DNA of 55,771 bases from Ophiothrix spiculata (Eukaryota > Echinodermata > Ophiuroidea > Amphilepidida > Ophiotrichidae), in NCBI GenBank assembly GCA_000969725.1, contig JXSR01S019535.1; one strand, 5' to 3'. The stretch's first letter is position 1; every line of letters begins with the position of its first letter. Position numbers and translations under genes: made by a program. The notes under the pieces were generated by a model that was not told the DNA's origin, did no database searches, and saw only the letters and a list, made by a program, of their open reading frames with translations. Below, one piece after another: positions 11,125 through 24,600 of the stretch.

Positions 11125-12492
11125 TGCAGAATACATCTGGAATAGCCCATTATTTTCAGTCATTTAATCATAAAACATTTGTCATTTTTTCTTCACTTTT
11201 TATATAATAATGTTACAATATCACACCCATTTTTCCTATTTTTAACAAGAGAATCCACCTTGAACCTTGTGTTTGATGATGATACTGCTTTATGAATAAG
11301 TCATAGTCATTGTGGCTCCTCAAAATAGCCAGTTAGAACCCCAGAGGGGCAATAGTTGCAAATGCCCCACAACAGGTTGGCAAGTGCATCGTTTTCAACC
11401 TTTCTTATTACAATTCACATTTGATTACTTTTGGGTACTAAAGAAGTTTGAAAAAAAAAGGTTGAAACAATAAAATCGTGCTCCTTTCCCGGTGTGTGCA
11501 CCTCTACACATGATCGTTCTAGATTTAACATGACCCCTATTTTGTGTGCTTTCAACGACAAAATCACAAAATTTACCCCCTATTTTGCATAAAAACATGA
11601 TAATTTTGCCCTTCAAAACACCCCTCTTTTATTAAATCAAGGACAATTTTCCAGAAATACCCCTATTAGTGCAAAAGCAAGGACATGATTTTTCGCTGCA
11701 TTTTGTATTACTAATTAGCCAAACTGGTTTTTCAGGACACAAAATATTGATTGCCATCATGCTGCAGGAGCACCATTAGACGAGTGTAGAAATTTTGCGA
11801 ACGTGCCAAATCTGATGGAAAACAAGAAAAAACAGCCAGAAAACATTGAATTTTCAGAGGCACACATCGTTGTGAGTTCTGTAAAATATACCCTATTTTT
11901 TATTTCGTGGACACTGTGCTCCAAAAGACCCCTTTTATCTAATTTTGCGGACATTAAATTTCCGCGGTCAGATTTTGAAAACTACCCCTTTTCCGCGAAT
12001 TTTAGAACGATCATGCGTACATGTTGTCAAAGGTGAGTGTACACGCCGGGGCTCCTTAAAGCTTCCTCAGGAACAAACATGACAAGATTCACTTCCCACA
12101 AACAAACACACATCAAGTTATATCGCCACACACAAGATGTTGTGCACATACACAAGTTCTTTCCTAGACCATTTCACAATGACAAGCCATTAACCATGAT
12201 TTAGATTTATAGCCATGAATTGAAAATGAAATAAGACCAATCAGTTCATTCGTGATGCCTTAACTGTTCAGTTAATATATGTTAAGTCAAGATTCAGGGG
12301 CAATTTATACGGAGAGCAGCTCCAGATGCAAACACATTTCTGAGAATTTCCTTAAACCGTTTACACATACGCATGTACGCAGAGTGCTGTACAGCTGATC
12401 TGTATCTGACGCCCATGTAGCAAAAGTCTACAGCAAAGCAGCTTACAGAGGTGCGCATTCATCTGAATTTGCACTCCTGTGTAGAGCGCCTC

Positions 12493-12692
12493 TTAATGAA
12501 CCTTGGCCTTCTTAGCACCTTTAGGAGACTCTGATTCCGCTGGATTCCAGTCCGAATCATCAGAATTTTTCGCCTTTCCTTCCTTCTCCTCTCCTACCTC
12601 CTCCTCCCCTTCTTCATCTTCTGCGCCCATAGCCACATCCAGGAATGCTTCATCGTCATCACTAATTCCATGAAGAAGACCTGATGTGTCAC
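12493..12692 (-). CDS. APLF: APLF exon 11, distal terminal exon (acidic tail)
   Basis: 200 nt including the TAA stop (12495-12493). Encodes an acidic C-terminus with runs of Glu, NSDDSDWNP, and a basic end KKAKVH. The DSDW-P block corresponds to the NAP1-like acidic motif that gives APLF its histone-binding activity. Acceptor ATTCAG. The 3' UTR is also duplicated: about 12060-12300 matches about 24195-24400. A possible AATAAA lies about 590 bp past the stop (near 11898, minus strand). Confidence 0.92.
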
Positions 12693-15600
12693 CTGAATCA
12701 TGGAAGAAATAGGACAATTAAGGTACCGTAGTGGTGATTAAAATTATTGAATGGATGAAAGCATGTGTGTGAATAAAAATGCAGAATATAAAGTTGGTTT
12801 ACTCCTCCAACGTGCATTAGTCTGTTTTAAGGATCCCAAAATCAACAACTGATTTTGGGAAATAGCATGGCTTTTTTGACACCATGTATCCCTGTGACGG
12901 TAGTAAAACCCAAACATATAACTACCCTCATAATCCTGGTATAAAAAGGATAATACTGCCCCTATAATAAAAATCCATCAGCAATCAACCAAAATGCCAA
13001 GTTAAAAATGCATAAACAATATGGCTATGCAGAACAAAGTCCTTTCCCGGCTAGTGTGTGCACGTGCATGCATGGTTTCCCAGGCACGGGCAGATAAAGA
13101 TGTTTACAAATAATTGACTAGCCTCTATTCCCATCTTGTTGATTAGATGAACAACTTATCCTGAAGTCTTGTGTAAAGGTTGTAATTTGAATAAAAATGG
13201 GGATATTCTGTTAATAACAGTAGCCCAAGTTTCAAACAATTCCACAATTTGCATCAAACCTATCCACAGCCAGTCTGCCCGGTGGATGCTGCTGTACTCT
13301 TCAGTTCTGAGTGCACTAATTAATTTCTTTAGAAATTGATGGTTGTTGCCCGAGGGTTTACTTTATTTTCCATTATCAAGTCTGGAATGAGTGGAGGTGA
13401 ATTGGTGGTATACAATCAGGGTGTGTTAGCTACATATTGTTGCCTTTGTTTTAGCAAATAGGAACAATGTTACAGGAATGTTAAGTTCCAAGAAAAATAA
13501 AAATGTGTACATACCTTGAATAACACTTGCTTTTTTCTGTGCAGCTTCTCGTTTGGGTCTGTTAGCTGCAGGTGGGGGAGGATGTCTGTACTGTTTGAAA
13601 TGTGCCTTACTTGTCCTAGAAAGAAAGAGGATTTGAGATTAAAGACGATTGCAGTGTTAATTTTCACTAACAGATGGCAGATTTACAGAATCAGTAGTTG
13701 GTCAGTGGCGGGTTGGTTTTGACAAAACGTGTGCGTGGTATCTAAGCATAATGTTTGCACCTTATACTCAAAATGCAACATGTGCACCTGTTATTTACGC
13801 AATGTCTTTCCGCAGTAAGAGCCAAAAAACACGAAAAATAGCGCTTAATAGTGATGAGTGCTCCCGAACCAACGGGCCTTAAGTTATGGAACTTTTTACA
13901 TGTGTTTTCATATACCACAAAATGCTGAATATTTGCTACCTACAGAATTTTAAAATTTTTGGCTGGTCAATTGTGAATGTCAAGTGGCTGTCAAATTGAG
14001 TAAAAATATAGGGTCACCAACTGTTTTAAAAAGATAGAAGAATTCGCTTATTAAAGGCCTCCATTTCTCCTCGATACGGAAAATGGACAACAATTACGGA
14101 AATTAGGAGTGTATCTCGGAAAATCGTGTATGCTGGAGTAAAAACTGTAAAATCTGATGCAATTTAGAAAATAAGCAAAAATTGAAATGTCTATAAAATG
14201 TGCACATATTTCCAATCTTGTACTAGACTTGTACTCGATTTGTACTAGAATTGTACTCGATTTGTACCAGGGTTGAGCTATCAATTTGGCTATTCGCCGG
14301 TAATAAATCATCCACAATTAAGTCAAACACTTACTTACGAAGTTGGGTGGGTTACAATTACCACTTTCTTTCTTTAGGCCTTGGTGGTATACCATTACTT
14401 ACCTATAACATTCAGCACCATATTCACATTCTTCTTTCTCGTCATCATCGTCGTCGTCGTTGTCTTCTGCTTCACTTGCATTAGGAGATTGGTAATCTGG
14501 GTCTCCAGGATGGCAGAAGTCTCTGAAGTGACTTGGATTTTTTCTATCATAGAACACAAAACAAGCATTAAATAAGATAAAAAGAGTTCATATTGGTGTC
14601 ATCTTTAAGGTCATATCTGTCAAGTTGGGACCCAAATGTGTTACATGTGTGTTTTAGTGAAATATATTCTTTTTGTATGAAACCCTCCATTTTTTCAAAA
14701 ATATGCATCTGAAGTGCAAATTAGTATATATATCCTGAAAACTTATAAACTGCAATGTGTCTGCAGTTTCAAAATGTTGATATAAAGTTAATCGTTCAGG
14801 ATGGCTAAATATTTTACAGGGTGAGACAAACAAAAATATCATGAAAATGCTTGTCATTGTTTGACATCCGGGACAAAAAATAAGACTGGTATATTAAAAG
14901 TCAATGTGTTGAACATAGAGTTTAGCCAATCACCCATCCATGCATACCAGACACTAAGTTCTTCATCAACGTTACGGTGTACATTAAAAATTTAGGTTTT
15001 TTTTCTGCTTGTAATGTTTATATTCAGTAAAGTGTATCCTGTGAATAAATTTAAGAAAATAAGAGCTGTATTTAACCTGGTATACAAGAATGGATCTCAT
15101 CTTTGTTATTTGGATAATAATTTTATGATTGAGTGAAGTGATTGTTTTGAACATACAGGGTGTCAAAAATGCATACATTTGTACTAACATGTTTTTAACA
15201 TTATCATGTTAAGCAATCGTTGAAAGTTAGTTATTTTAGTTACCAAGTATCTTATTCTGGAAACATATTTCCTTCTTTCCTACACATCTTGTTTACAAAT
15301 CTTGTTCTGTTTTTCTGTGTATTGTTTTATGTCTCTCTAGGTTGAACTTACTATGAATTACCCCTTTCCACAGAAATAAACAACAATCTTGTGCATGAAC
15401 TTTCAAATTTAGCAAATAAGAGCTGTATTTAACCTACAAAAATGGATCTCATCTTTGTTATCTGGATAATTTTATGATTGAGTCAAATGTCTCTTGAGAT
15501 TGTCATTCCATGAAAATGCCCTGCCGCAAAACAACAAATTACAACCATTTTAATAAATGCATGCATCCTATACACAGGTTTGATAGCAGAGGTCTACTAT

Positions 15601-18600
15601 ATGAATTACAAGACTATAGTATTGTTTGACCAAAATACTAGTATAAAACTTCTTCTAAATAACACACCCATGATGGTTTATTAATATTCAGTGGTACGGT
15701 ACAAAGACTTTAACACATAAATACAGGATGTAACACTGACCTTAGTCCATGCCCTGGAGAAAATTGAGTACAATTCTAGTACAAATCGAGTACAATTCTA
15801 GTACAAGATACTCGAAGATACTGATGTTCCAAATGTGCACATTCCAATCTTGTACTAGAATTGTACTCTATTTTTACCAGGGACATGTTTCCCTCCCAAA
15901 GGTCAAAGGAAGTATAACTGCTATACAAGAATTACCTCAAGTTGTCATCAAAACAATCAATATATTAAACACTGAGTATTACTTCCTTTTGCCTTGATAG
16001 GGCAGTATTAGCCTTTGTTTTGAGGTATGGTTATTATTGCTCCCTGGACTGAACATGTTAACGTATTTCCCGTGTTTTACCCAAAACTGAAGTGAGCCCT
16101 CTTGAAACTGGTAACCCCCTGTTAACCCAACTTGCATTGTGCCCTCTTGTTTTGTGACACATACATACTCCTCTACCACATCCGTGCTAACATCTCCTCC
16201 TCTGCCACCGGGTACCACATCCTCCTCTGGTTAACAATTGATAAAATTAATTTCTACTTACTCCTTCTCCAACACTTCCTTATTACCATCTCTAGCTCTG
16301 CCACCTACTTGAACTAAAACATCCTCCTCTACCACGTCCTAGCCAACATAATCCTCCTCTTCCACCTCTTTGATACCATATCCTCCTCTACCATCTCCTC
16401 CTTCACCACCTGCACCACCCCTGGCTAATCATGTTTAGCGAACCGTAGCAATTATTGGAGAAAATACAATTATTGCATTCATTTAGTTAAAGTTAAGTTT
16501 TATGACCATTGCATTGGGCGATGAAAAAAGAAAGTGTTTTATGGGCTCCCCTGACCATTTTTTTGTTTGAGGGGGGGGGGGTTGTTGATGTTTTTGTTTT
16601 CTTTCTTTCATTTCTTTTTTTTTAGGGGGGAGGGGGAGGGGATGTCAATTTATGAGTTTTGAAAGTCTGGTTCATGCTTTCTTTTCTGGCCTTTTTGAAA
16701 TTATGCCAATCAACTTTATCTTGATTTTTAAGTTTTTATCTCAAAAACACTTTTTTCTCGTTGCCCAATGAATTTTTTGCATATTCGTGATGGCTCACCC
16801 GAAAGGGGGGACTTTGCAGATGATATCAATTTTGATTTTTTCATTTCATATGTTGCAGCATTTTCTAAGCTTTAAAATAACACCTTACTTTTTGAAATTG
16901 ATCAAGGCGGTCAAATTTTACAACAGAAAATCTGCTGGAAATTCTTATTATTTTCTTAATTTTTTTGCTGCCTATTTTCACCTGTATCTTGAAAAGTGTT
17001 CTGTCGGAAAGTCCTCCTTTTCGGGATGAGTCATCACATTTGGTAATAAATAAATTCCAAACCAAAATTGTTCCTGATAATTTTTATGGCTATTTTAATG
17101 TTTCCATCATGGCTGAAACAAGATTACACAAATACAATGCATGTTTGACAGTCAATTAACAATATCAGATAAAAAACAAGTTGCTTTGCATTTAAAACTA
17201 CACTTACATAAAATGACAAACTAGATTTGAGAACTAAGTCAACTAACCTAGGAGAAAATACAATTATGGCACAAGTTTATCAAACTTCCTTAGGGGTTCT
17301 CATTTTGGTAAGATTTAAAACATCATGTGTCAACACAGTCAATTACCTTTTATTTCCCCCAGAAGAAAAGTGGATATTTTTGTGGCTGTTCTGGATTTTA
17401 CTTTTGTGACCCTTTCAACTTACATATTATGTTTAGGTCTGTGTATGTGTTGGTAGGGTCTAGTCAAGTATAGTTTAAATTTGGGAAGGGATGTGCTGCT
17501 GAGAGTTTGACTGAGTGGATTCACTTTCACAAGTTACAAAGAATTTAGGACAGGTTTTTTTCATAGGATGTTCAGATTTCTCACCACTCTCTGCAAAAAA
17601 AATATAGAAACTTCGAGAAAGAAAGGCTAAAGTATTATTTAAATTTCTCAGCATGTTAGGGTCTCCTATTTTTCTGCACCTCCAAAAATATTGATCCCAT
17701 GATTCTGATCTCATGAATATATTACCTTTCATTTTTCATGTCAAAAGTTATATGAATCTGACCCATATGGTTTTGAGGGCGAGTAGTGCAAATTACTGGT
17801 CCAGAGGTGTTGGACGACAGGACTGCTGACGTCTGGCGGTAATAATAGCCACGGGTCGATTTCAATAACATTTATATGCACTATTAAAGCATCGTAAGAC
17901 CAAACCAATCTTTAACTTGCGACAACCCCTTGATCCTTCATAACGTTACAAAGGATTTGAATTATAGCTGTGTCAAATTCTTATTACCTACGATGTGTTG
18001 TATGCTTACAAAGGGTTTGATGTCTTTGTGAGATCCAATTTAGAAATGAGATAAACCCTTCTTAGATGCATCGTAACTGTTTAGTGAAATCGACCCCGAT
18101 CATCCAACACGAAGGAAACAGTATTTTGTATAACCTCAATGAAATAAATCATATTTTTTTACTATACTTTGTGTACATTGCAAAACATCTATATGTTTAA
18201 CTTCTAGCAACAAAAAATAGTCAAAACTTCTGCATGGTGAGATAGTGATTTGGACCAATCAGATAACAGTAATAATTCATGAATATGCATCAGGTACGGT
18301 AAATAGATAAATCATTCAGTAGGCATTGATAAATATCATTTCAGATTGAGTTATTTTTCTCACCTGATATTTTTTTAACATCTGTTTAAATAACATCTGC
18401 TTTTTCTTCACTGGTAAATTTTAATGTTTATTTCAAATAAGATTGCACATTATGATTTACCTTTAAGGTTCAATTTATTTTGAGTTAACGAAAATGTGTA
18501 TCTCCTGAATGTATTTATTCACAATTTTTGAGGTAGTTTCAAATGAAGGCCTACCTCTTTTTAAAATAATTTATTTACACATTGAAAGTTTGTGAATACT

Positions 18601-21600
18601 AACACAATGTACATTTTGCAGAAAATAGTACAAATGCCACATAACTAGGGAACCTTTTTGCAATTCTTGCAAATTTTTCACACAACTTTACAAAGGGAAA
18701 ATATACAAAAACACTGTTGAAGGAGCTTGGTCCGATTGCTTCAACTTAATTTCATTTTTTTTTTTGCAATTTGGGTTTCAAATATTTCTCATAATTATCT
18801 CATAAGCTATGTGAAATTTTACATTTGAGTCATGGTCTTGTTTTGGAGATATCAGAAAAAGTGTGAATTTTAAGCATAACTATAATCATCATAATTAGAA
18901 TTACTTTACAAAGCACCGAGGGGAAATAGTTTTTACTACTGTCAAAATGAAAGAGCTGTCAATATTTGTTTTATACACCGGTTTTGTTTTGAGAGGCAAT
19001 AGTATTTATCAACCAGCTCAAAACCAAGCCAATCGGTATATAAAATCAAAATAGTTTGACTAATTCAACTGAAATCATCAAATGAATGACCACAACTCAA
19101 ACCTCATAAGTGGTGATGTTTCATCAGAAACTGAAAATCAACGACTCAATAATCGGACCATGCTCCTCTAACTTCGTCATAACAAGTTTTAAGCTGGTTT
19201 CAGACTTGCCTGTCGTGTGGTTGTACGACCAGCGTGACATCAAAAATTTAAAGTGCGCAAACTCGACCTTGTCGCATCTCAAAAATATTGCTTGCCATAC
19301 GACAAGCTGATATATATCGATTACCATGTCGTGACGGTCGCAATTACACAATATTTTGAGTTGGAATAAATTCAACTTTTCTTGCGACAGACCATTGCGG
19401 CAATATGCGAATATGTCGTGCTACATTACGACAACTCAAAATTGCAAATGTTTGGTCATGTGCCGCAACGACAGCTAGTCTGAAACTGCCTTTACTGTTT
19501 TGTTTAAGTGAAATCAACCGCTTCTTCATAGTATATGTACTTGAAGGATCAAAACAGGATGTAACAGCTCAATCATTTCTAAAATATGATTAGTACATAC
19601 ACTAATTTTTAGACCTCGTCATTTTATCACTTGTAGTGTGTTCCTTAAATCATCATTTTCCAGATCTTGTACCAAGTCAACATTTGACAAATGTGATACA
19701 ATATTCTTTATAAAATTTGCGGACCACAGTTCTCAATTTAATATAGGTACAATTAATTGGTTTTTATACATTTAATTTAAGACATGATTAGGGAATTTGC
19801 AAGTTTGGGGTCACAAATACAATGTTACTATGAATCAGAATATAAAACATATATACATAATATTGAGGGTTTAGAACCACAAGGCTGTACTCTGGAGTTT
19901 AACAATCCTAAGAACAAAAATGTGTTGAGACCTAATGGGTCTTTCAAGATGAATGATCTACATGTGTAATAGATCATTCATCTTGAAAGCATCATCCTTT
20001 TGTTCAAGGGATTGTTGCCTTGCAATTACGGCCTTGTGGCTCTCAATCCTCGATATGATGGTTCCAATAGGGTCGCAACCATTGATAAACATCGGGTATT
20101 AAGAGTGTTGAGTGGCCTGTGTACCCAGTGTCCTTGAGCAAGATACCAACTATCATATGCTTCTCGTGACCTCTGTGTCATATGGGTACAAGACGTACCA
20201 GCATTCTTTAAAGCAGGGACGGTAACATGCTTAAGGTGTGGTACTCCCCTCTCTGCTAACAGCTAGTACAATCGTGAAACCTGGTCCAATCACTTACACA
20301 AAGAGAAAGGCACAATGACCTCTGCATGTTACCATCCCCTTTACACCATCTTCCTTTTAAGAATAAGCAGATTAATTGGATTTAACACTCATACCAGGGC
20401 TCTGACACCGGCATTTCGCTGGTACTCAATAACAGCTGTCGTACATTAGTAAAATAAGAAGAAATCGCGGCGAACCAAGATGGCGGCTGACGCAATCATG
20501 GGGAATAAAAAAATGTGCTGGACGCCAATCGCTGATACAATATTTGGTGAGCGTGAACGCAATCACGGCGCAGAATAGTGCGCAGCCTTTGACATTTCAT
20601 TCATGATTGTAAATTTACTACGAAGTAATAGAATTGTCCCAAGTCTATATGCTATACATTATTTAGTAACGCGGTCAGTGCTCAAAAAGCCAAGATGGCG
20701 GCGCGCATAAACTGTGTCACTTTATAAATATGTCAGTCATTTCCCAATCTTATATATTCCCTGACTCATACCAAACAAAAATTGAAAATGAAATTGAGTA
20801 AACTGTACCAAAACATACGCAAATTGTTACTGTACTATGTCGAAAAGTAAGCGCCATCGTATATTTTGAAAGAGTGGGTGTGCATCCCATTGAATTAAAT
20901 TCCACAGTCACGTTCAACAACTGGAGCCCATTGCTATTGGTATATCAGAATGTCTTTTCCTAAGATTAGATCATTTTTTTGGCAGATAAAACTTCATCAT
21001 GACATGTTAACCTTTTTATGAACTGTATGATTAGCAAAATGTGTCAAAACATTGACAGACACTTCCAAATCAGTTCTACTGAAATTTGGGTACATAGTAC
21101 ATGGTGGAATAAAAGAGGTGCACTAAAAAGCTTCTAGATGTTTGAAGCCTCTAATTGTGTCAAGACCCCCATGTTTGCTTGTAGTTTTTCAAATATTGGC
21201 ACATGGTCAAGTAAGAATCACAGGTATACTGTTTCACCACTGGTTAAAAATAGTGATTAAAAAATTAAGGGGACCTCCAGCTAAAACAGAGTAATGACCA
21301 ACTAAAGACTTTTACGAATCGATACTTGCCGTCATCTCGATCATAGAGTCAAATTATTGTACCACAGCAGATTTTCTAGTAAGCAAGCTCGGTTGCTAAT
21401 AACCTCAATAAATTTAGCATTTAGCAACAACATGTTTATATGTCATGCACAAACTGTGTCAGTATTTGCCACTTGTGCCGAACATATGCAGAGTCCAGGG
21501 CATCATTTTTGAAAAACTATTGAAGAGCTATAAATCACTCTCCTGAAAGGTTCAGGGTGAGTTGTCAGGAGAGTAATTATTGCATTCGGTATAAACTTGC

Positions 21601-24600
21601 TTTAGCAGTTTTAGGCAAGCTAAGTATTACTCGGACTGTTGAAGCAAGCAGAGGAGAGTATCACTCCAGCTCGCCTTAAATATGAAGGCCTGGAGTCCTA
21701 AAGAAGCATCACATATGCAACAAAAAATACTGGAGGTACTATTTCTGCACAATTATCGAGATGGCTGCAATATTATAGGTTAAAAAGGTGGTCAAAATGA
21801 GAAGTCTTTTTTAAAAGTTCCTTGTGTAAAATATATATCATAAAAATGCGATACCAATTTCATTATAAGGGCTAGTTTCAAGTATGTTACATATAATAAC
21901 TACATACAACTTCTACAAATCTAGAATCTCTGTGACTTGACTGTTTTTGAATTCAAATATTACTGAATATGCACAACATATAGTACAAAACATGCATGTG
22001 AACTGTTTTATTTACATTTAATTGACGATTTATCATGCACACATTAAAAAAGTAAAACTTGTTCATTTCAGTAAAACATGATTTGACCAATCTTACATTA
22101 TTTCAAATTTGTAGTACATTACTGTCAGTCATTTTTTGTAATTAATTTTCATAAATTTCCCTCAATATTCCTACATTAATACTGTAATACCATACCATAT
22201 TTCTGCCACTTTTAATAAGAGAAACCACCTTGAACCTTGTGTCTGATGATCAAACAAACACTTGTCAACAGTCAACCTAGCACCTCTGAACATGGTAACA
22301 GTGGGGAAATAGCTAACCGAAACCATAAGAATAGCCAGTGAAATAGCCGGAATTATAAGAGGACGCACAAAAATATCGTGCCCCACTACTAAGTTGACAA
22401 GTCCTTGTATTCACCCTTAATCATTCTAATTACTTTTGGAAACAAAAGGTGCTATTCATGATTCTGATGTGATGAAAACCTCACGTCAGTTCTAGTTAAA
22501 TAAAAAGAAGAGTACAACATAAGTGTATGCTGAAAATTCGACTTGATTCGGACCATTCGTTTTCAAATTACAAGTTTTTAAGCATTCCAAATATCCCTAT
22601 AATCTACTGTGTTGTAATTACTGTCAAATTTAATAAATTTAAAAAAAGAGGAACCCAGCATAAAAAAGAGAAAAACATTGAAAATACCACAGATGGGCTA
22701 AAAATGAAAGAAAAAGATAAACTTTTGCCTTAAAAAAATCAAGAAGAAAAAAATACCTTAAAAGAAGAAATATCACACCCCAGATTTAAGGTAAGCTACT
22801 TAATTATGAGTTGCATGATTAACAAGTCATCTCTAATCAAAACCAAGGTGACCAAAATTGATGATAATAGTGCATCATTTACTTAACAAAATGACTCAAG
22901 CAACAGTGGATATGCCACTCTAGAATGCAGGGAACTGTGAACAAATGCTTGGCTGCTAACAAAGATACATTTATGTGAAAGTCTATATTTTCGCAATTTT
23001 GGCTCTAACAGACATTTTGCAAGTTTTATTTTCAAAAAGAGTTGCATAATACTTGCGAGTAATCGTACCAGAAGTGTCCATAAACAAGTTCAGTTCAGCA
23101 GAACTCACAATTCGGATACGTATCTGAATTTGGATATCCATGTATCAAAATTCTGATACCCGTATCAGAATTATGATATGGAGGGGTATTTGAATTCTAT
23201 GCATGTCCTTGTGCAGATAACAAGTCGATAGCGCAAGCTGGCGAGTACATGTAGAAAATCTTTATTGCATCTACAATAAAAGTATCTGTGAAAATGTCAT
23301 TTCCATCTGTGCAATTCCAGCGGAACAGCTTCGAAACATGTCCTGATCACAGAAAGCAAAATAATTTGGCCAAAAATTTGTTAGAATTAGATGACAAACA
23401 ATGATAATGTTATTGACTATTGTACCTACCGCTATGGTAAGCGGCGAAGCTAAATATTCATTTCAGCTGTTTTTAATCCAAATTCAGATACGGGTATCAG
23501 AATTTTGATACGGGGTATCTAAATTGTGAGTTCCGCCGAACTGAGTTGGTTACAAAAGTGAACGACAAATCTCAAGATTAATTCTTTCAAATAAAAGGAG
23601 AAATATATCATTGTTCAAGCAATTTTCTCACCATAACATACCTAGTTTGGGGAAAATTTGCCTCATATTTACCATCAACGTAGATCGTGATTAGCTGGCT
23701 AAATGATTAAAATTCAGAATTCACAACTTTACACACACAGATTCCATGACTGCTTTGTTTGTTACATATTTTGATATGTACTTTGGCAAAATCTTTGAAT
23801 GAACAAAAAATGAAACCATAGGCCAAAGAGTTTTTGAGAAATTTGCAAAAATAATAATCTTGGAAAAAAATCTACTTTTAGTGTAGTTGATTTAGGATTC
23901 AAAAATGTTGGTTTACATCTATGAAGTGATCAAAAAATCAAGTTTGAAAATCACACTCACATACAAATCAATGACAACTTCAAATTTGAGTAAATTGTGT
24001 CTCCCCACACTCATGTGTAAGGCTCTTGTGTCCACCCCTTTGGGAATACTGAAACATATCTTTAACATACAACTAAAATTTAAATGATATAGTTAGATGA
24101 TTAAGTAGGCTTTTTTCACCAAACAGCTAAACGGCTACAGTTTTCCAATAGAGAACCTACTTGAAATATAAAAAATACAAAGTACATGTAATTAAGCCCT
24201 CTCAGGTACAAACATGACAATATTCACTTCCCACAAAAAAACATCAAGTTACATTCCTCAACGTGTTGTGTATATACACAAATTCTTTCCAAGACCATTT
24301 TACAACAACCATGATTTAGATTTATAGCCATGATCTGAAACGAATTAAGACCAAACAGTTCATTCTTGATGGCTCAACTGTCCTACTAATATATGTTCAG
24401 TCATTCTATGAGTTAATGAACCTTGGCCTTCTTAGCACCTTTAGGGGACCCTACTTCCGTGGGATCCCATTCCGAATCATCGGAATTTTTAGCCTTTTCT
24501 TCCTTCTCAGATCCCTCCTCCTCTTCCTCCTCCTCATGTTCTTCATCTTCTGCACCCATAATAGCTTCATCTAGGAATTTATCATCGTCATTGTACGTGT

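Larger units (their letters stand above)
5297..17040 (+). repeat. Segmental tandem duplication, distal copy
   Basis: Matches the block that begins near 17041, in the same order. Pairs read by eye: 5335-5510 with 17085-17260; 7020-7225 with 19680-19830; 9366-9597 with 21315-21824; 10020-10215 with 21895-22125; 11240-11300 with 22205-22250; 12060-12692 with 24195-24645; 13515-13590 with 26112-26180; 14543-14590 with 26194-26240. Offsets vary between about 11.0 and 12.7 kb because each copy has its own insertions and deletions. Outer limits are approximate. Confidence 0.85.

Noticed and set aside
14251-14575. Plus-strand frames over 14251-14575
   Set aside because: Antisense shadows of APLF exon 9.
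16165-16425. Possible extra acidic exon (minus strand EEDV-type codons)
   Set aside because: No splice-bounded continuous frame; behaves as a degenerate simple repeat.
20040-20340. Possible SINE (CCAGTGTCCTTGAGCAAGATAC motif)
   Set aside because: No Pol III A and B boxes at proper spacing and no tail could be found; kept only as a short inverted repeat at 20216-20339.
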